Below are positions 17,488-24,669 of a DNA stretch of 25,161 nucleotides, one piece after another (position 1 is the first letter of the stretch; each line of letters opens with the position of its first letter). The translations under genes and the position numbers were made by a program. The DNA is taken from positions 1-25,161 of the forward strand of contig JABDQY010000149.1 in the NCBI GenBank assembly GCA_013042025.1, in the 5' to 3' direction. Under the pieces are notes generated by a model. It did not search any database and had not been told where the DNA came from. It was given only the letters and a program-made list of their open reading frames with translations. This DNA is from Bacteroidia bacterium. Lineage in GTDB: Bacteria > Bacteroidota > Bacteroidia > NS11-12g > UBA9320.

Positions 17488-18480
17488 ATGGTGAAAATAG
17501 GTAACATAGAATTAGAAGACTTTCCTCTTATTCTTGCTCCAATGGAGGATGTGAGTGATCCCCCCTTTCGTGCATTGTGCAAAGAGAATGGGGTTGATCT
17601 AATGTTCACTGAGTTTATTTCTAGTGAAGGACTTATTCGAGATGCAGTTAAAAGTACTCAAAAACTCGACATATTTGAGTATGAACGACCAATTGGAATC
17701 CAAATTTTCGGAAATGAAATTTCATCTATGCGAGAAGCAACAGAAATTACTGCTTCAGCTAATCCAGATATCATTGATATTAATTACGGATGTCCGGTTA
17801 AGAAAGTAGCTGGTAAAGGGGCTGGTGCAGGTATTCTTAGAGATATACCTAAAATGGTTGAGATGACATCCGAAATTGTTAAGAGTACAAACCTGCCAGT
17901 AACTGTTAAAACGCGGTTGGGTTGGGATGAAAACAGTAAGTACATCAAAGAGGTTGCAGAAAAACTGCAAGACGTTGGAATTCAGGCCCTTAGTGTGCAT
18001 GGTAGAACTCGAAAACAAATGTATAAGGGGGAGGCAGATTGGACCTTGATAGGTGAAATTAAAGATAATCCTAGAATAAAGATTCCGATTTTTGGAAACG
18101 GAGATATTAATAGTGCGGAGAAAGCAAAAGAGTATAAAAACCGATATAATGTTGATGGTATAATGATTGGGAGAGCATCAATTGGCTATCCTTGGATATT
18201 TAACGAAATCAAACATTATCTTAAAACTGGAGAGAAGCTTGCTCCCCCAACTATTCAACAACGAGTGGATGTATGTAAACGACATCTAGACTTTTCTTTA
18301 CGCTGGAAGGGAGAGGTAACGGGAATTGTTGAAATGCGTAGACACTATTCAAATTATTTCAAAGGAATCCCAGATTTTAAAGAATACAGAACACAATTGG
18401 TTCAATCCATGGACGAAGCTCACCTTTATGAAATGTTAGATCGCATTAATGACAAATTCGGACATCATGAATTTGCTTAA
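17488..18480 (+). CDS. dusB: tRNA-dihydrouridine synthase (DusB-like)
   Basis: A 330-residue flavoenzyme that reduces uridine to dihydrouridine in tRNA D-loops. The N-terminal FMN-binding TIM barrel starts with LILAPMEDVSDPPFR (14-28); the catalytic Cys102 is in INYGCPVKKV. Other family motifs are VKTRLGW, SVHGRTRKQMYKGEADW, IFGNGDI and DGIMIGRASIG. The C-terminal helical domain (RHLDFSLRWKGE, MRRHYSNYFKG) binds tRNA. The sequence best fits the DusB subgroup, the most common in Bacteria. The frame is open 96 bp upstream but that part lies within the CPBP gene; the ATG at 17488 directly precedes the barrel's first strand. It meets the small membrane gene tail to tail with a 4-bp overlap. Confidence 0.94.
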   Translation: MVKIGNIELEDFPLILAPMEDVSDPPFRALCKENGVDLMFTEFISSEGLIRDAVKSTQKLDIFEYERPIGIQIFGNEISSMREATEITASANPDIIDINYGCPVKKVAGKGAGAGILRDIPKMVEMTSEIVKSTNLPVTVKTRLGWDENSKYIKEVAEKLQDVGIQALSVHGRTRKQMYKGEADWTLIGEIKDNPRIKIPIFGNGDINSAEKAKEYKNRYNVDGIMIGRASIGYPWIFNEIKHYLKTGEKLAPPTIQQRVDVCKRHLDFSLRWKGEVTGIVEMRRHYSNYFKGIPDFKEYRTQLVQSMDEAHLYEMLDRINDKFGHHEFA

Positions 18481-18641
18481 AAAAGGTTGCCTAATTGTTT
18501 GCTTAGAAAAGCCAGAATAACTACAAAAAGGAGTAATGTAAAAATAAAACTCCTCCAAAAACCAAAACCCTTTTTATTAGAGTCTCGCCCAATTAAATAA
18601 GCAATGGTTATAGCTGCGGTTGCGTATAGAGTAAGAAACAT
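18477..18641 (-). CDS. Small two-helix membrane protein coupled to the GH3 gene
   Basis: A 54-residue protein below the length limit of many gene callers. It begins MFLTLYATAAITIAYLIG (first hydrophobic helix), then a polar, basic turn (RDSNKKGFGFWR), a second helix SFIFTLLLFVVILAFL and a short tail SKQLGNLF. Both ends being hydrophobic with a basic loop suggests a helical hairpin with the loop in the cytoplasm. Support for it being real: its ATG shares one base with the GH3 stop (TAATG), it fills the whole GH3-dusB gap without a stop, and its composition is plainly that of a membrane protein. Its stop overlaps the dusB stop by 4 bp (TTAA). I recognise no family. It may anchor or assist the GH3 enzyme; this is only inferred from linkage. 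Confidence 0.72.
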   Translation of the reverse strand: MFLTLYATAAITIAYLIGRDSNKKGFGFWRSFIFTLLLFVVILAFLSKQLGNLF

Positions 18642-20170
18642 TATCGGGTTAAATATGCCTTCCAGTTCTTTAACATTTCTTGGTTTAGGACTCTTGGAAA
18701 TTTGTTTTGAGCCCCTTCTTTTCCTCCTTCACGCATCCAATTGTAGAACACTTCAGATGGCAGCAGATTTACTTTAATGTCTTTCAATGCCGCCGAGCGT
18801 TCAACCCGGTAGTCATCATTAAGTACTTTGAGTGTCATGTCCAATTTTTCCTTTATCTCATTTGATTTACTTCTCACTTCTTCGTTATCACACGAAACAA
18901 ACCATTCATGAGCAAAAAACCCTTCATATGGTATTCCACAAACAGTAAATTCTTCAAAACCAACATCATACTCATTTGAAACAATCTCAATTGCTCGAGT
19001 CATGTTGTCTACAGAAAGGTGCTCTCCACAAAGTGAAAGAAAGTGTTTTGTTCTTCCTGTAATTTTGATTTCACATCTATCAAGATTCGTAAATTTTATT
19101 GTGTCTCCAATAAGATATCGCCATGCACCAGAGCACGTAGATATCAGCAGGGCATATTCGTCTTTGTCATTAACTTGAGAAAGAGTAATTGCTCTTGCAT
19201 TTGGCAAAAGGTCACCGGATTCTGTAAAATTTTCTCTATTAAAAGGAACAAACTCATAGTATATTCCATTTCGAAGCAAAAGCTTCATGCCACCTTCGCT
19301 ACCTCTTCGATTTTGGTAGGCAATAAATCCCTCTGAAGCGAGATATGTTTCAAAATACATGATAGGGCGACCCATTAAAACATCTAATGATTTTTTATAT
19401 GGAGTTAAACTAACTCCCCCGTGTATGTATGCCTCAAAGTGAGGCCAAATGTCATGGATGTTGTCTAAATTATACTTATCAATTATACTTTCAAACAACA
19501 GTTTAATCCATGCTGGAACACCAGCAACCATTCCCACGTCCCAATCTTTTGCCTCAGCAGTAATTTTTTCTATTTTTTCTTGCCAATTTTTTTCTTTCCT
19601 AATTTGAATGCCTGGTTTTGATAGACGTTGAAAAAGTATAGGAACAGATCCAGTTGTTATCCCACTTAAATCACCAGAATAATACATTCCGTTGTATTCC
19701 AATTCTGTACTACCCCCTATCATTAACCACTTTTTTGCAATATGATCTTTCGGTACATCGGTTTGGGCAATTGACAAAACCTGCCGCACACTGGCTCTTT
19801 TAATTGCTTTTAGCATCATGTCTGAAACTGGTATATACTTACTACTGCCATCAGAGGTTCCAGAACTAACAGCATAGTTTTTGATTATACCTGGCCATGT
19901 AACATCAGACTCACCCATTCTACTTCTGGTCCACCACGGAAGCATTTTGAGATAGTCGCTAATTGGTGTGCTCTCTTGATAATCTGGAATTAAAATGTCT
20001 GAATTTACTATTTCTCCAAAATGATATTGCTTACCAAAATTAGTCTCCTCAGCTTTTTGCAGTAGTTTTTTTAATGTCTTTTTTTGGATCAGTTCTCCCT
20101 CTTCAATATTAACTTTTGTTAAAACTCCTCGTTTTTTTGCTTCAGTGAGTAATCTTTGCAGCAATGCCAT
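18641..20170 (-). CDS. GH3-family acyl-adenylating amide synthetase
   Basis: A 509-residue protein of the GH3 auxin-responsive promoter family, part of the adenylate-forming (ANL) superfamily. In plants, GH3 enzymes join amino acids to plant hormones via an acyl-AMP; the bacterial substrates are unknown. The ATP/AMP-binding phosphate loop is SSGTSDGSSKYIPVSD (102-117). Further family segments are MYFETYLASEGFIAYQ, WRYLIGDTIKF, and ITGRTKHFLSLCGEHLS (hinge region). It lacks an N-terminal signal peptide. The frame extends 54 bp upstream into a hydrophobic stretch, but the ATG at 20168-20170 starts the usual GH3 N-terminal helix; the longer form would overlap the divergent 117-residue gene. The stop forms TAATG with the small membrane protein. 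Confidence 0.9.
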   Translation of the reverse strand: MALLQRLLTEAKKRGVLTKVNIEEGELIQKKTLKKLLQKAEETNFGKQYHFGEIVNSDILIPDYQESTPISDYLKMLPWWTRSRMGESDVTWPGIIKNYAVSSGTSDGSSKYIPVSDMMLKAIKRASVRQVLSIAQTDVPKDHIAKKWLMIGGSTELEYNGMYYSGDLSGITTGSVPILFQRLSKPGIQIRKEKNWQEKIEKITAEAKDWDVGMVAGVPAWIKLLFESIIDKYNLDNIHDIWPHFEAYIHGGVSLTPYKKSLDVLMGRPIMYFETYLASEGFIAYQNRRGSEGGMKLLLRNGIYYEFVPFNRENFTESGDLLPNARAITLSQVNDKDEYALLISTCSGAWRYLIGDTIKFTNLDRCEIKITGRTKHFLSLCGEHLSVDNMTRAIEIVSNEYDVGFEEFTVCGIPYEGFFAHEWFVSCDNEEVRSKSNEIKEKLDMTLKVLNDDYRVERSAALKDIKVNLLPSEVFYNWMREGGKEGAQNKFPRVLNQEMLKNWKAYLTR

Positions 20171-20196
20171 CAGAACAAAATTAAACCAATTTAAAA

Positions 20197-20550
20197 ATGA
20201 ATACAGAAAAAGAATTAAGCACAAAAAACAAATGGTTTAAGATTAGAGAGCTTATAGAGCGGGTATTTAAGAAAACACCTGACCTAAGTGCAATACTGTA
20301 TGTAGTTGGAATGAGAGAGTTGGGTAAAGCACAAACCAAATATTCAAAAGAAGAAAAAGTGAGGCTTATGCATATTGCAACTTGCAGGGTACTAAGCACT
20401 TCTGGACATTACAAACTTACAGGAATAGACTCAAATGATTGGCCTGTTTGGGAATTGGTTGAAAAACTCCCAAATCAAGATTTACTTGAACAGGAAATGT
20501 ATCTCCGTCATCATATAATCAACTATTTTGAAGAAGAAGAATTAATTTAA
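20197..20550 (+). CDS. Conserved hypothetical protein, 117 residues
   Basis: I do not recognise a named family. It is a soluble, highly charged protein: a helical N-terminus (about 5-25), then LSAILYVVGMRELGKAQ (30-46), EEKVRLMHIATCRVLS (52-67), a GxY-like segment SGHYKLTGIDSNDWPVWELVEKLP (about 69-92) and an acidic helix to the end (YLRHHIINYFEEEEL). No signal peptide, membrane segment or metal-binding cluster is clear; the His/Cys residues (His59, Cys63, His71) are scattered. I have a loose memory of similar proteins in other Bacteroidota next to GH3 genes, but cannot confirm it. Divergent from the GH3 gene with a 26-bp gap, so a common regulation is possible. Codon use and frame continuity look genuine. 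Confidence 0.72.
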   Translation: MNTEKELSTKNKWFKIRELIERVFKKTPDLSAILYVVGMRELGKAQTKYSKEEKVRLMHIATCRVLSTSGHYKLTGIDSNDWPVWELVEKLPNQDLLEQEMYLRHHIINYFEEEELI

Positions 20551-20561
20551 CCAATCAGAAA

Positions 20562-20592
20562 TGGTATCTAAGAATACAATGAATAGATACTA
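20562..20592. repeat. Inverted repeat after the 117-residue gene
   Basis: GTATCTA at 20564-20570 pairs with TAGATAC at 20584-20590 around a 13-nt loop; a wobble pair and one more pair extend it to 9 bp. It lies 11 bp past the stop of the preceding gene and about 37 bp upstream of the carB promoter. It has no T tract, so it may be a weak terminator or an operator; neither is proven. Confidence 0.4.
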
Positions 20593-20628
20593 ATTTAGTG
20601 TTACAATTTCCCACCTTTTCCACATTGC

Positions 20629-20658
20629 TTGTTGGTTGAATTAAGACATTTAACTTTG
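20629..20658 (+). promoter_or_regulatory. carB promoter
   Basis: TTG at 20629-20631, a 19-bp spacer and TAACTTTG at 20651-20658 give a complete match to the Bacteroidota -33/-7 consensus (TTG-N19-TAnnTTTG). Transcription would start near 20664, with a leader of about 11 nt to the ATG at 20676. Confidence 0.7.
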
Positions 20659-20675
20659 CCCAATTTTAATTATCA

Positions 20676-23495
20676 ATGCCTAAAGATTCAAGCATAAAAC
20701 ACGTACTAATAATCGGAAGTGGACCTATTATAATTGGCCAAGCTTGCGAATTTGACTATTCAGGTAGTCAAGCTGCTCAAAGTTTAACCGAGGAAGGAAT
20801 TGAAGTTTCTTTGATTAACTCAAATCCCGCAACAATTATGACAGACCCCACTATGGCTGATCATATTTATTTGCTCCCTCTTACAACGGATAGTATTAGT
20901 AAAATATTAAAGGAACAAAACATCACTCACGTTTTGCCTACAATGGGAGGGCAGACTGCTCTTAATCTTGCTATAGAGGCAGACGAAATTGGTATATGGG
21001 AAGAACATGGAGTCAAAATTATTGGTGTTGATATAGCTGCGATAGAAAAGACAGAAAACAGAGATCTGTTCCGTTCATTCATGCTAGAATTGGATATACC
21101 CATTGCTACTTCAAAAATTGCTAACTCCTACCTTGAGGCTAAAGAAGTGGCACAAGAAATTGGATTTCCTCTTGTAATTCGTCCTTCCTTTACCATGGGA
21201 GGATATGGGGGTGGATTTGTTCATGCTAAAGAAGAGTTTGACGAGGCTGTTAAACGAGGATTGGAAGCTTCACCTACTCATGAGGTTTTAGTTGAACAAG
21301 CTGTTCTTGGATGGAAAGAATATGAACTTGAATTATTGCGAGATGGTAACGACAATATTGCAGTAATCTGTACCATTGAAAACTTTGACCCAATGGGAAT
21401 TCACACCGGAGAGAGTATTACTGTAGCTCCGGCAATGACATTAAGTGATACCTGCTTCCAAGAAATGCGTAATATGGCATTTCGAATGATGCGTAATCTT
21501 GGGACTTTTGCTGGAGGATGTAATGTACAATTCTCCGTAAATCCTGAAGATGAGCAGATAATTGCAATTGAGATAAACCCTCGAGTTTCTAGATCATCTG
21601 CATTAGCAAGTAAGGCAACAGGTTATCCTATTGCTAATATCGCTGCAAAACTTGCTCTTGGTTATTATCTTGACGAATTAAAGAACCCTGTAACCAAAAC
21701 TACATCTGCATTTTTTGAACCATCTATAGACTACACTATAGTTAAAATACCGCGTTGGGATTTTAATAAATTTAAAGGTGCAGACAGAACTCTAGGGCTT
21801 CAAATGAAATCCGTAGGTGAAGTTATGGCTATTGGAAGAAGTTTTCAAGAAGCTCTTCAAAAAGCATGTCAATCTTTAGAATTAAAAAGACAAGGTATTG
21901 GTGCAGATGGATATGAATTGAAAAAACTTGAACCAATTATACATAGTTTAGAAAATCCAAGCTGGGATAGGATATTTCACATAAGAGACGCTATGGCATT
22001 AGGTGTTCCAATTACCTCTATTCAAAAAATAACTAAGATCGACAGATGGTTCTTAGAACAGATTTATGAAATTGTAAAAACTGAAAAAGAAATTAAGAAA
22101 TATACCCTTGAAAATATTGACGTAGAAATTTTAAAAATTGCTAAAGAAAAAGGTTTTGCGGATTCACAAATAGCACACTTATTAGGTGGAGACATTACAG
22201 ATATGGATGTATATGATAAACGTACATCATTAGGCGTCAACAGGATTTATAAAATGGTTGATACGTGTGCTGCAGAATTTAGTTCACCAACAAATTATAT
22301 GTATTCAACTTTTGATGGTGAGAATGAAAGTGTCGTTTCAGATAAAAAGAAAATTTTAGTAATTGGTTCAGGACCAAACAGGATTGGACAGGGCATAGAG
22401 TTTGATTATAGTTGTGTGCATGGCATCAAGGCTGCTCAAGAATTGGGCTATGAAGCAATAATGATTAATTGCAATCCCGAAACCGTAAGTACTGACTTTA
22501 ATACTGCTGACAAATTATACTTCGAGCCAATTTTCTGGGAGCATCTTTGGGATGTTATTCAACTAGAAAAACCGGAAGGTGTAATCGTTCAACTTGGTGG
22601 ACAAACCGCTCTAAAACTTTCTGCAAGACTAAGAGACCACGGTATTAAAATAATGGGTACTTCATATGAAAATATGGACTTAGCCGAAGACAGAGGTTCC
22701 TTTTCAAATCTATTAAAGGAGTTAGACATACCTTATCCTCGTTTTGGTGTTGCAGAAGATGCATACGAGGCCATTCAAGTTGCTAATGAAGTTGGGTACC
22801 CTGTGCTGGTTAGGCCTAGTTATGTCTTAGGTGGACAAGGAATGAAAATTGTGATAAACGATGAGGATTTACAAGCAGCAGTTATAGAATTACTAGGAGA
22901 CTTACCTGGTAATCGGGTTTTAATTGATCATTTTTTAGATAGAGCTGAAGAAGCAGAAAGTGACAGTATTTGTGATGGGGAGGACGTTGAAATTATTGGT
23001 ATTATGGAGCACATCGAACCGGCAGGAATTCATTCTGGTGATTCATCTGCCGTACTGCCACCATTTGATTTATCTGAAAATGTTATCAAGAAAATTGAAG
23101 AATATTCTGCCAAAATTGCTAGAGCCATGAATGTGGTAGGGTTATTGAATATACAATTTGCAGTGAAGGATGAACATGTGTATGTAATTGAAGCTAATCC
23201 TAGAGCAAGTAGAACTGTTCCGTTTATCTGCAAGGCATACCAGGTACCTTATGTGAACATTGCAACCAAAGTTATGCTTGGTGACATGAAATTAAAAGAC
23301 TTTGATATCAACCCAATTAAAAAAGGTTACGCGATTAAACAACCGGTATTCTCCTTCAATAAGTTCCCTAATGTAAACAAGGAATTAGGTCCGGAAATGA
23401 AATCTACAGGCGAAGCAATTTTGTTTGTTGACAACATTAAAGACCCTGTTTTCAGGGACCTTTATAGTCAAAAATCAATGTTTTTAAGTAGATAA
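20676..23495 (+). CDS. carB: Carbamoyl-phosphate synthase large subunit, without allosteric domain
   Basis: A 939-residue synthetic subunit that makes carbamoyl phosphate from bicarbonate, ammonia (from the CarA glutaminase) and 2 ATP, for pyrimidines and arginine. It shows the two duplicated halves: a first ATP-grasp unit starting at IGSGPIIIGQACEFDYSGSQA (14-34) with FTMGGYGGGF, and a second starting at VIGSGPNRIGQGIEFDYS with SYVLGGQGM. ATP-grasp metal-site segments EINPRVSRSSALASKATGYP and EANPRASRTVPF are present in each half. The oligomerisation region (about 400-550) lies between. It ends at LYSQKSMFLSR, just after the second ATP-grasp unit; E. coli CarB (1073 residues) has a further 135-residue domain that binds UMP, IMP and ornithine. 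The carA gene is not in this window. The stop forms TAATG with the DUF4834-like gene. Confidence 0.96.
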   Translation: MPKDSSIKHVLIIGSGPIIIGQACEFDYSGSQAAQSLTEEGIEVSLINSNPATIMTDPTMADHIYLLPLTTDSISKILKEQNITHVLPTMGGQTALNLAIEADEIGIWEEHGVKIIGVDIAAIEKTENRDLFRSFMLELDIPIATSKIANSYLEAKEVAQEIGFPLVIRPSFTMGGYGGGFVHAKEEFDEAVKRGLEASPTHEVLVEQAVLGWKEYELELLRDGNDNIAVICTIENFDPMGIHTGESITVAPAMTLSDTCFQEMRNMAFRMMRNLGTFAGGCNVQFSVNPEDEQIIAIEINPRVSRSSALASKATGYPIANIAAKLALGYYLDELKNPVTKTTSAFFEPSIDYTIVKIPRWDFNKFKGADRTLGLQMKSVGEVMAIGRSFQEALQKACQSLELKRQGIGADGYELKKLEPIIHSLENPSWDRIFHIRDAMALGVPITSIQKITKIDRWFLEQIYEIVKTEKEIKKYTLENIDVEILKIAKEKGFADSQIAHLLGGDITDMDVYDKRTSLGVNRIYKMVDTCAAEFSSPTNYMYSTFDGENESVVSDKKKILVIGSGPNRIGQGIEFDYSCVHGIKAAQELGYEAIMINCNPETVSTDFNTADKLYFEPIFWEHLWDVIQLEKPEGVIVQLGGQTALKLSARLRDHGIKIMGTSYENMDLAEDRGSFSNLLKELDIPYPRFGVAEDAYEAIQVANEVGYPVLVRPSYVLGGQGMKIVINDEDLQAAVIELLGDLPGNRVLIDHFLDRAEEAESDSICDGEDVEIIGIMEHIEPAGIHSGDSSAVLPPFDLSENVIKKIEEYSAKIARAMNVVGLLNIQFAVKDEHVYVIEANPRASRTVPFICKAYQVPYVNIATKVMLGDMKLKDFDINPIKKGYAIKQPVFSFNKFPNVNKELGPEMKSTGEAILFVDNIKDPVFRDLYSQKSMFLSR

Positions 23496-23656
23496 TGTTT
23501 AAATATATAATAATCGGAATTTTAGGATACTGGATTATCAAACGGGTTTTTAGAATTTCAGCAGCCGTAAATCAAGAAAAGCAGACTCAATCTCCTAAAG
23601 AAACTAAGGAAGATAGACACGGGGGTGACTATGTGGATTTTGAAGAGATTGATTAA
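23495..23656 (+). CDS. DUF4834-like small membrane protein
   Basis: A 53-residue protein, too short for many callers. It has one N-terminal hydrophobic helix (MFKYIIIGILGYWIIKRVFR), a basic/polar stretch, and the acidic C-terminus GDYVDFEEID. The combination of a single short membrane helix and a terminal 'G-[DE]-Y-[VI]-D-[FY]-E-E-[VI]-D' matches my recollection of DUF4834, a Bacteroidota family of unknown function; the present protein is shorter than the usual 80-90 residues. Its ATG overlaps the carB stop by one base (TAATG) and its stop overlaps the stop of the convergent glycosyltransferase by 4 bp. The exact fit of the frame between two genes supports it. Its role is unknown. Confidence 0.75.
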   Translation: MFKYIIIGILGYWIIKRVFRISAAVNQEKQTQSPKETKEDRHGGDYVDFEEID

Positions 23657-24627
23657 CAAAACCAAAAGAAGTCTGAGTAGTTCTGTTTTTTTAATTTCTC
23701 GATAACACCCTTCTTATCTCTTGGAGATGATATGGCCAAAATGGTTTGGAATTCCGTTAAGTTAATTTCATCTTCACCATGCATTCGAATACCGTAAATT
23801 GACAAGCCAATCTTGTTTTGATTATTTGTTATCCAAGTAAATTTTTCGTTTTGAGCTATCAACAATTTAGCAATTAGTTTACCTTTTCTGCCTGCTCCCC
23901 ACAGTAAGAGCGGCTTTGTGTTTCGATCTATTTGAAGAAAATAATGAACCTTAATTGGAAAATATGCAATTGGAAAATACTGTGGTTCATTTCTAGAAGT
24001 TCTATCCAAGCTATCTCGCCAAAAATGAACAGTTTCCTTAATCGTTATCACTTCTATTTTTGATGCATAGATTCTGAACATTAAATCATAATCTTCAGGT
24101 AAAAGACTTGAGCGAAAAGCTCCAATATCTTCGAAATCACTTCTTTTCATTAACCATGCTGGCGACGGCAACGAACACTCAAGATAGGGGTCTTTCCAAA
24201 GATTGTTTGCTTCCATAAGACCGTTAATCCATGCTTGATACTTGTTAAATCCATCACCAATTTCCCCTTCGTCTGTAAAATACTTAATTTTTCCTGATAC
24301 AATTGCCTTGGGTTGCCAGTGTTCCATAAATAGCTCTAGTTTGTTTATTGGCATAAGGTCGTCGGCATCCATTCTGTGCACAAAATCGCCTAAAGAACTT
24401 TTATATGCTAGTCTTAATGCGTCAATTATACCTGTTCCATTGCTTCTAAATACTTCGATATTGGAGTAGGTACTAGAGAAGTCCTTTAGAATTTGATACG
24501 AGTTATCTGTACTAGAATCATCGACAGCGACTAATTGCCAATTGGTATACGACTGCTTAATTATTGATTCAATGCATCCCTTTAAATAAGGTTCTGCATT
24601 CTTCACTGGCATTAATATACTTATCAA
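23653..24627 (-). CDS. Family 2 glycosyltransferase with C-terminal extra domain
   Basis: A 324-residue GT-A fold glycosyltransferase that transfers a sugar from an NDP-sugar. The nucleotide-binding strand ISILMPVKNAEPYL, then LVAVDDSSTDNSYQIL, and the DXD-type metal site MDADD (Asp87-Asp90) are clear. SPAWLMKRSDFEDIGAF and LPEDYDLMFRI are typical acceptor-side segments. The last roughly 95 residues hold a Rossmann-like segment (LLLWGAGRKGKLIAKLL) found in some Bacteroidota glycosyltransferases; its partner is unknown. No membrane segment. The only start that keeps the first strand is TTG at 24625-24627; an in-frame stop lies a few codons upstream and the first ATG (residue 6) would delete half of the strand. 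The acceptor and donor are unknown. Confidence 0.9.
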   Translation of the reverse strand: MISILMPVKNAEPYLKGCIESIIKQSYTNWQLVAVDDSSTDNSYQILKDFSSTYSNIEVFRSNGTGIIDALRLAYKSSLGDFVHRMDADDLMPINKLELFMEHWQPKAIVSGKIKYFTDEGEIGDGFNKYQAWINGLMEANNLWKDPYLECSLPSPAWLMKRSDFEDIGAFRSSLLPEDYDLMFRIYASKIEVITIKETVHFWRDSLDRTSRNEPQYFPIAYFPIKVHYFLQIDRNTKPLLLWGAGRKGKLIAKLLIAQNEKFTWITNNQNKIGLSIYGIRMHGEDEINLTEFQTILAISSPRDKKGVIEKLKKQNYSDFFWFC

Positions 24628-24657
24628 CTTTTTTAAGTCTTAAAACACAATTTTAAG

Positions 24658-24665
24658 TATATTTG
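24658..24665 (+). promoter_or_regulatory. -7 element of the putative small RNA
   Basis: TATATTTG is an exact TAnnTTTG match. Counting 5-6 nt downstream puts the start at about 24670-24671, which is exactly the first base of the RNA's closing helix. A TTG is not evident at the usual -33 distance. Confidence 0.6.
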
Positions 24666-24669
24666 GCAT

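Noticed and set aside
20171..20196. TAATTTTG on the minus strand as the GH3 promoter
   Set aside because: It fits TAnnTTTG but would start transcription almost on the ATG and has no TTG upstream; too weak to list.
20171..20224. Hydrophobic upstream extension of the GH3 frame as a membrane anchor
   Set aside because: It overlaps the divergent gene, and GH3 proteins usually begin at the helix after the chosen ATG.
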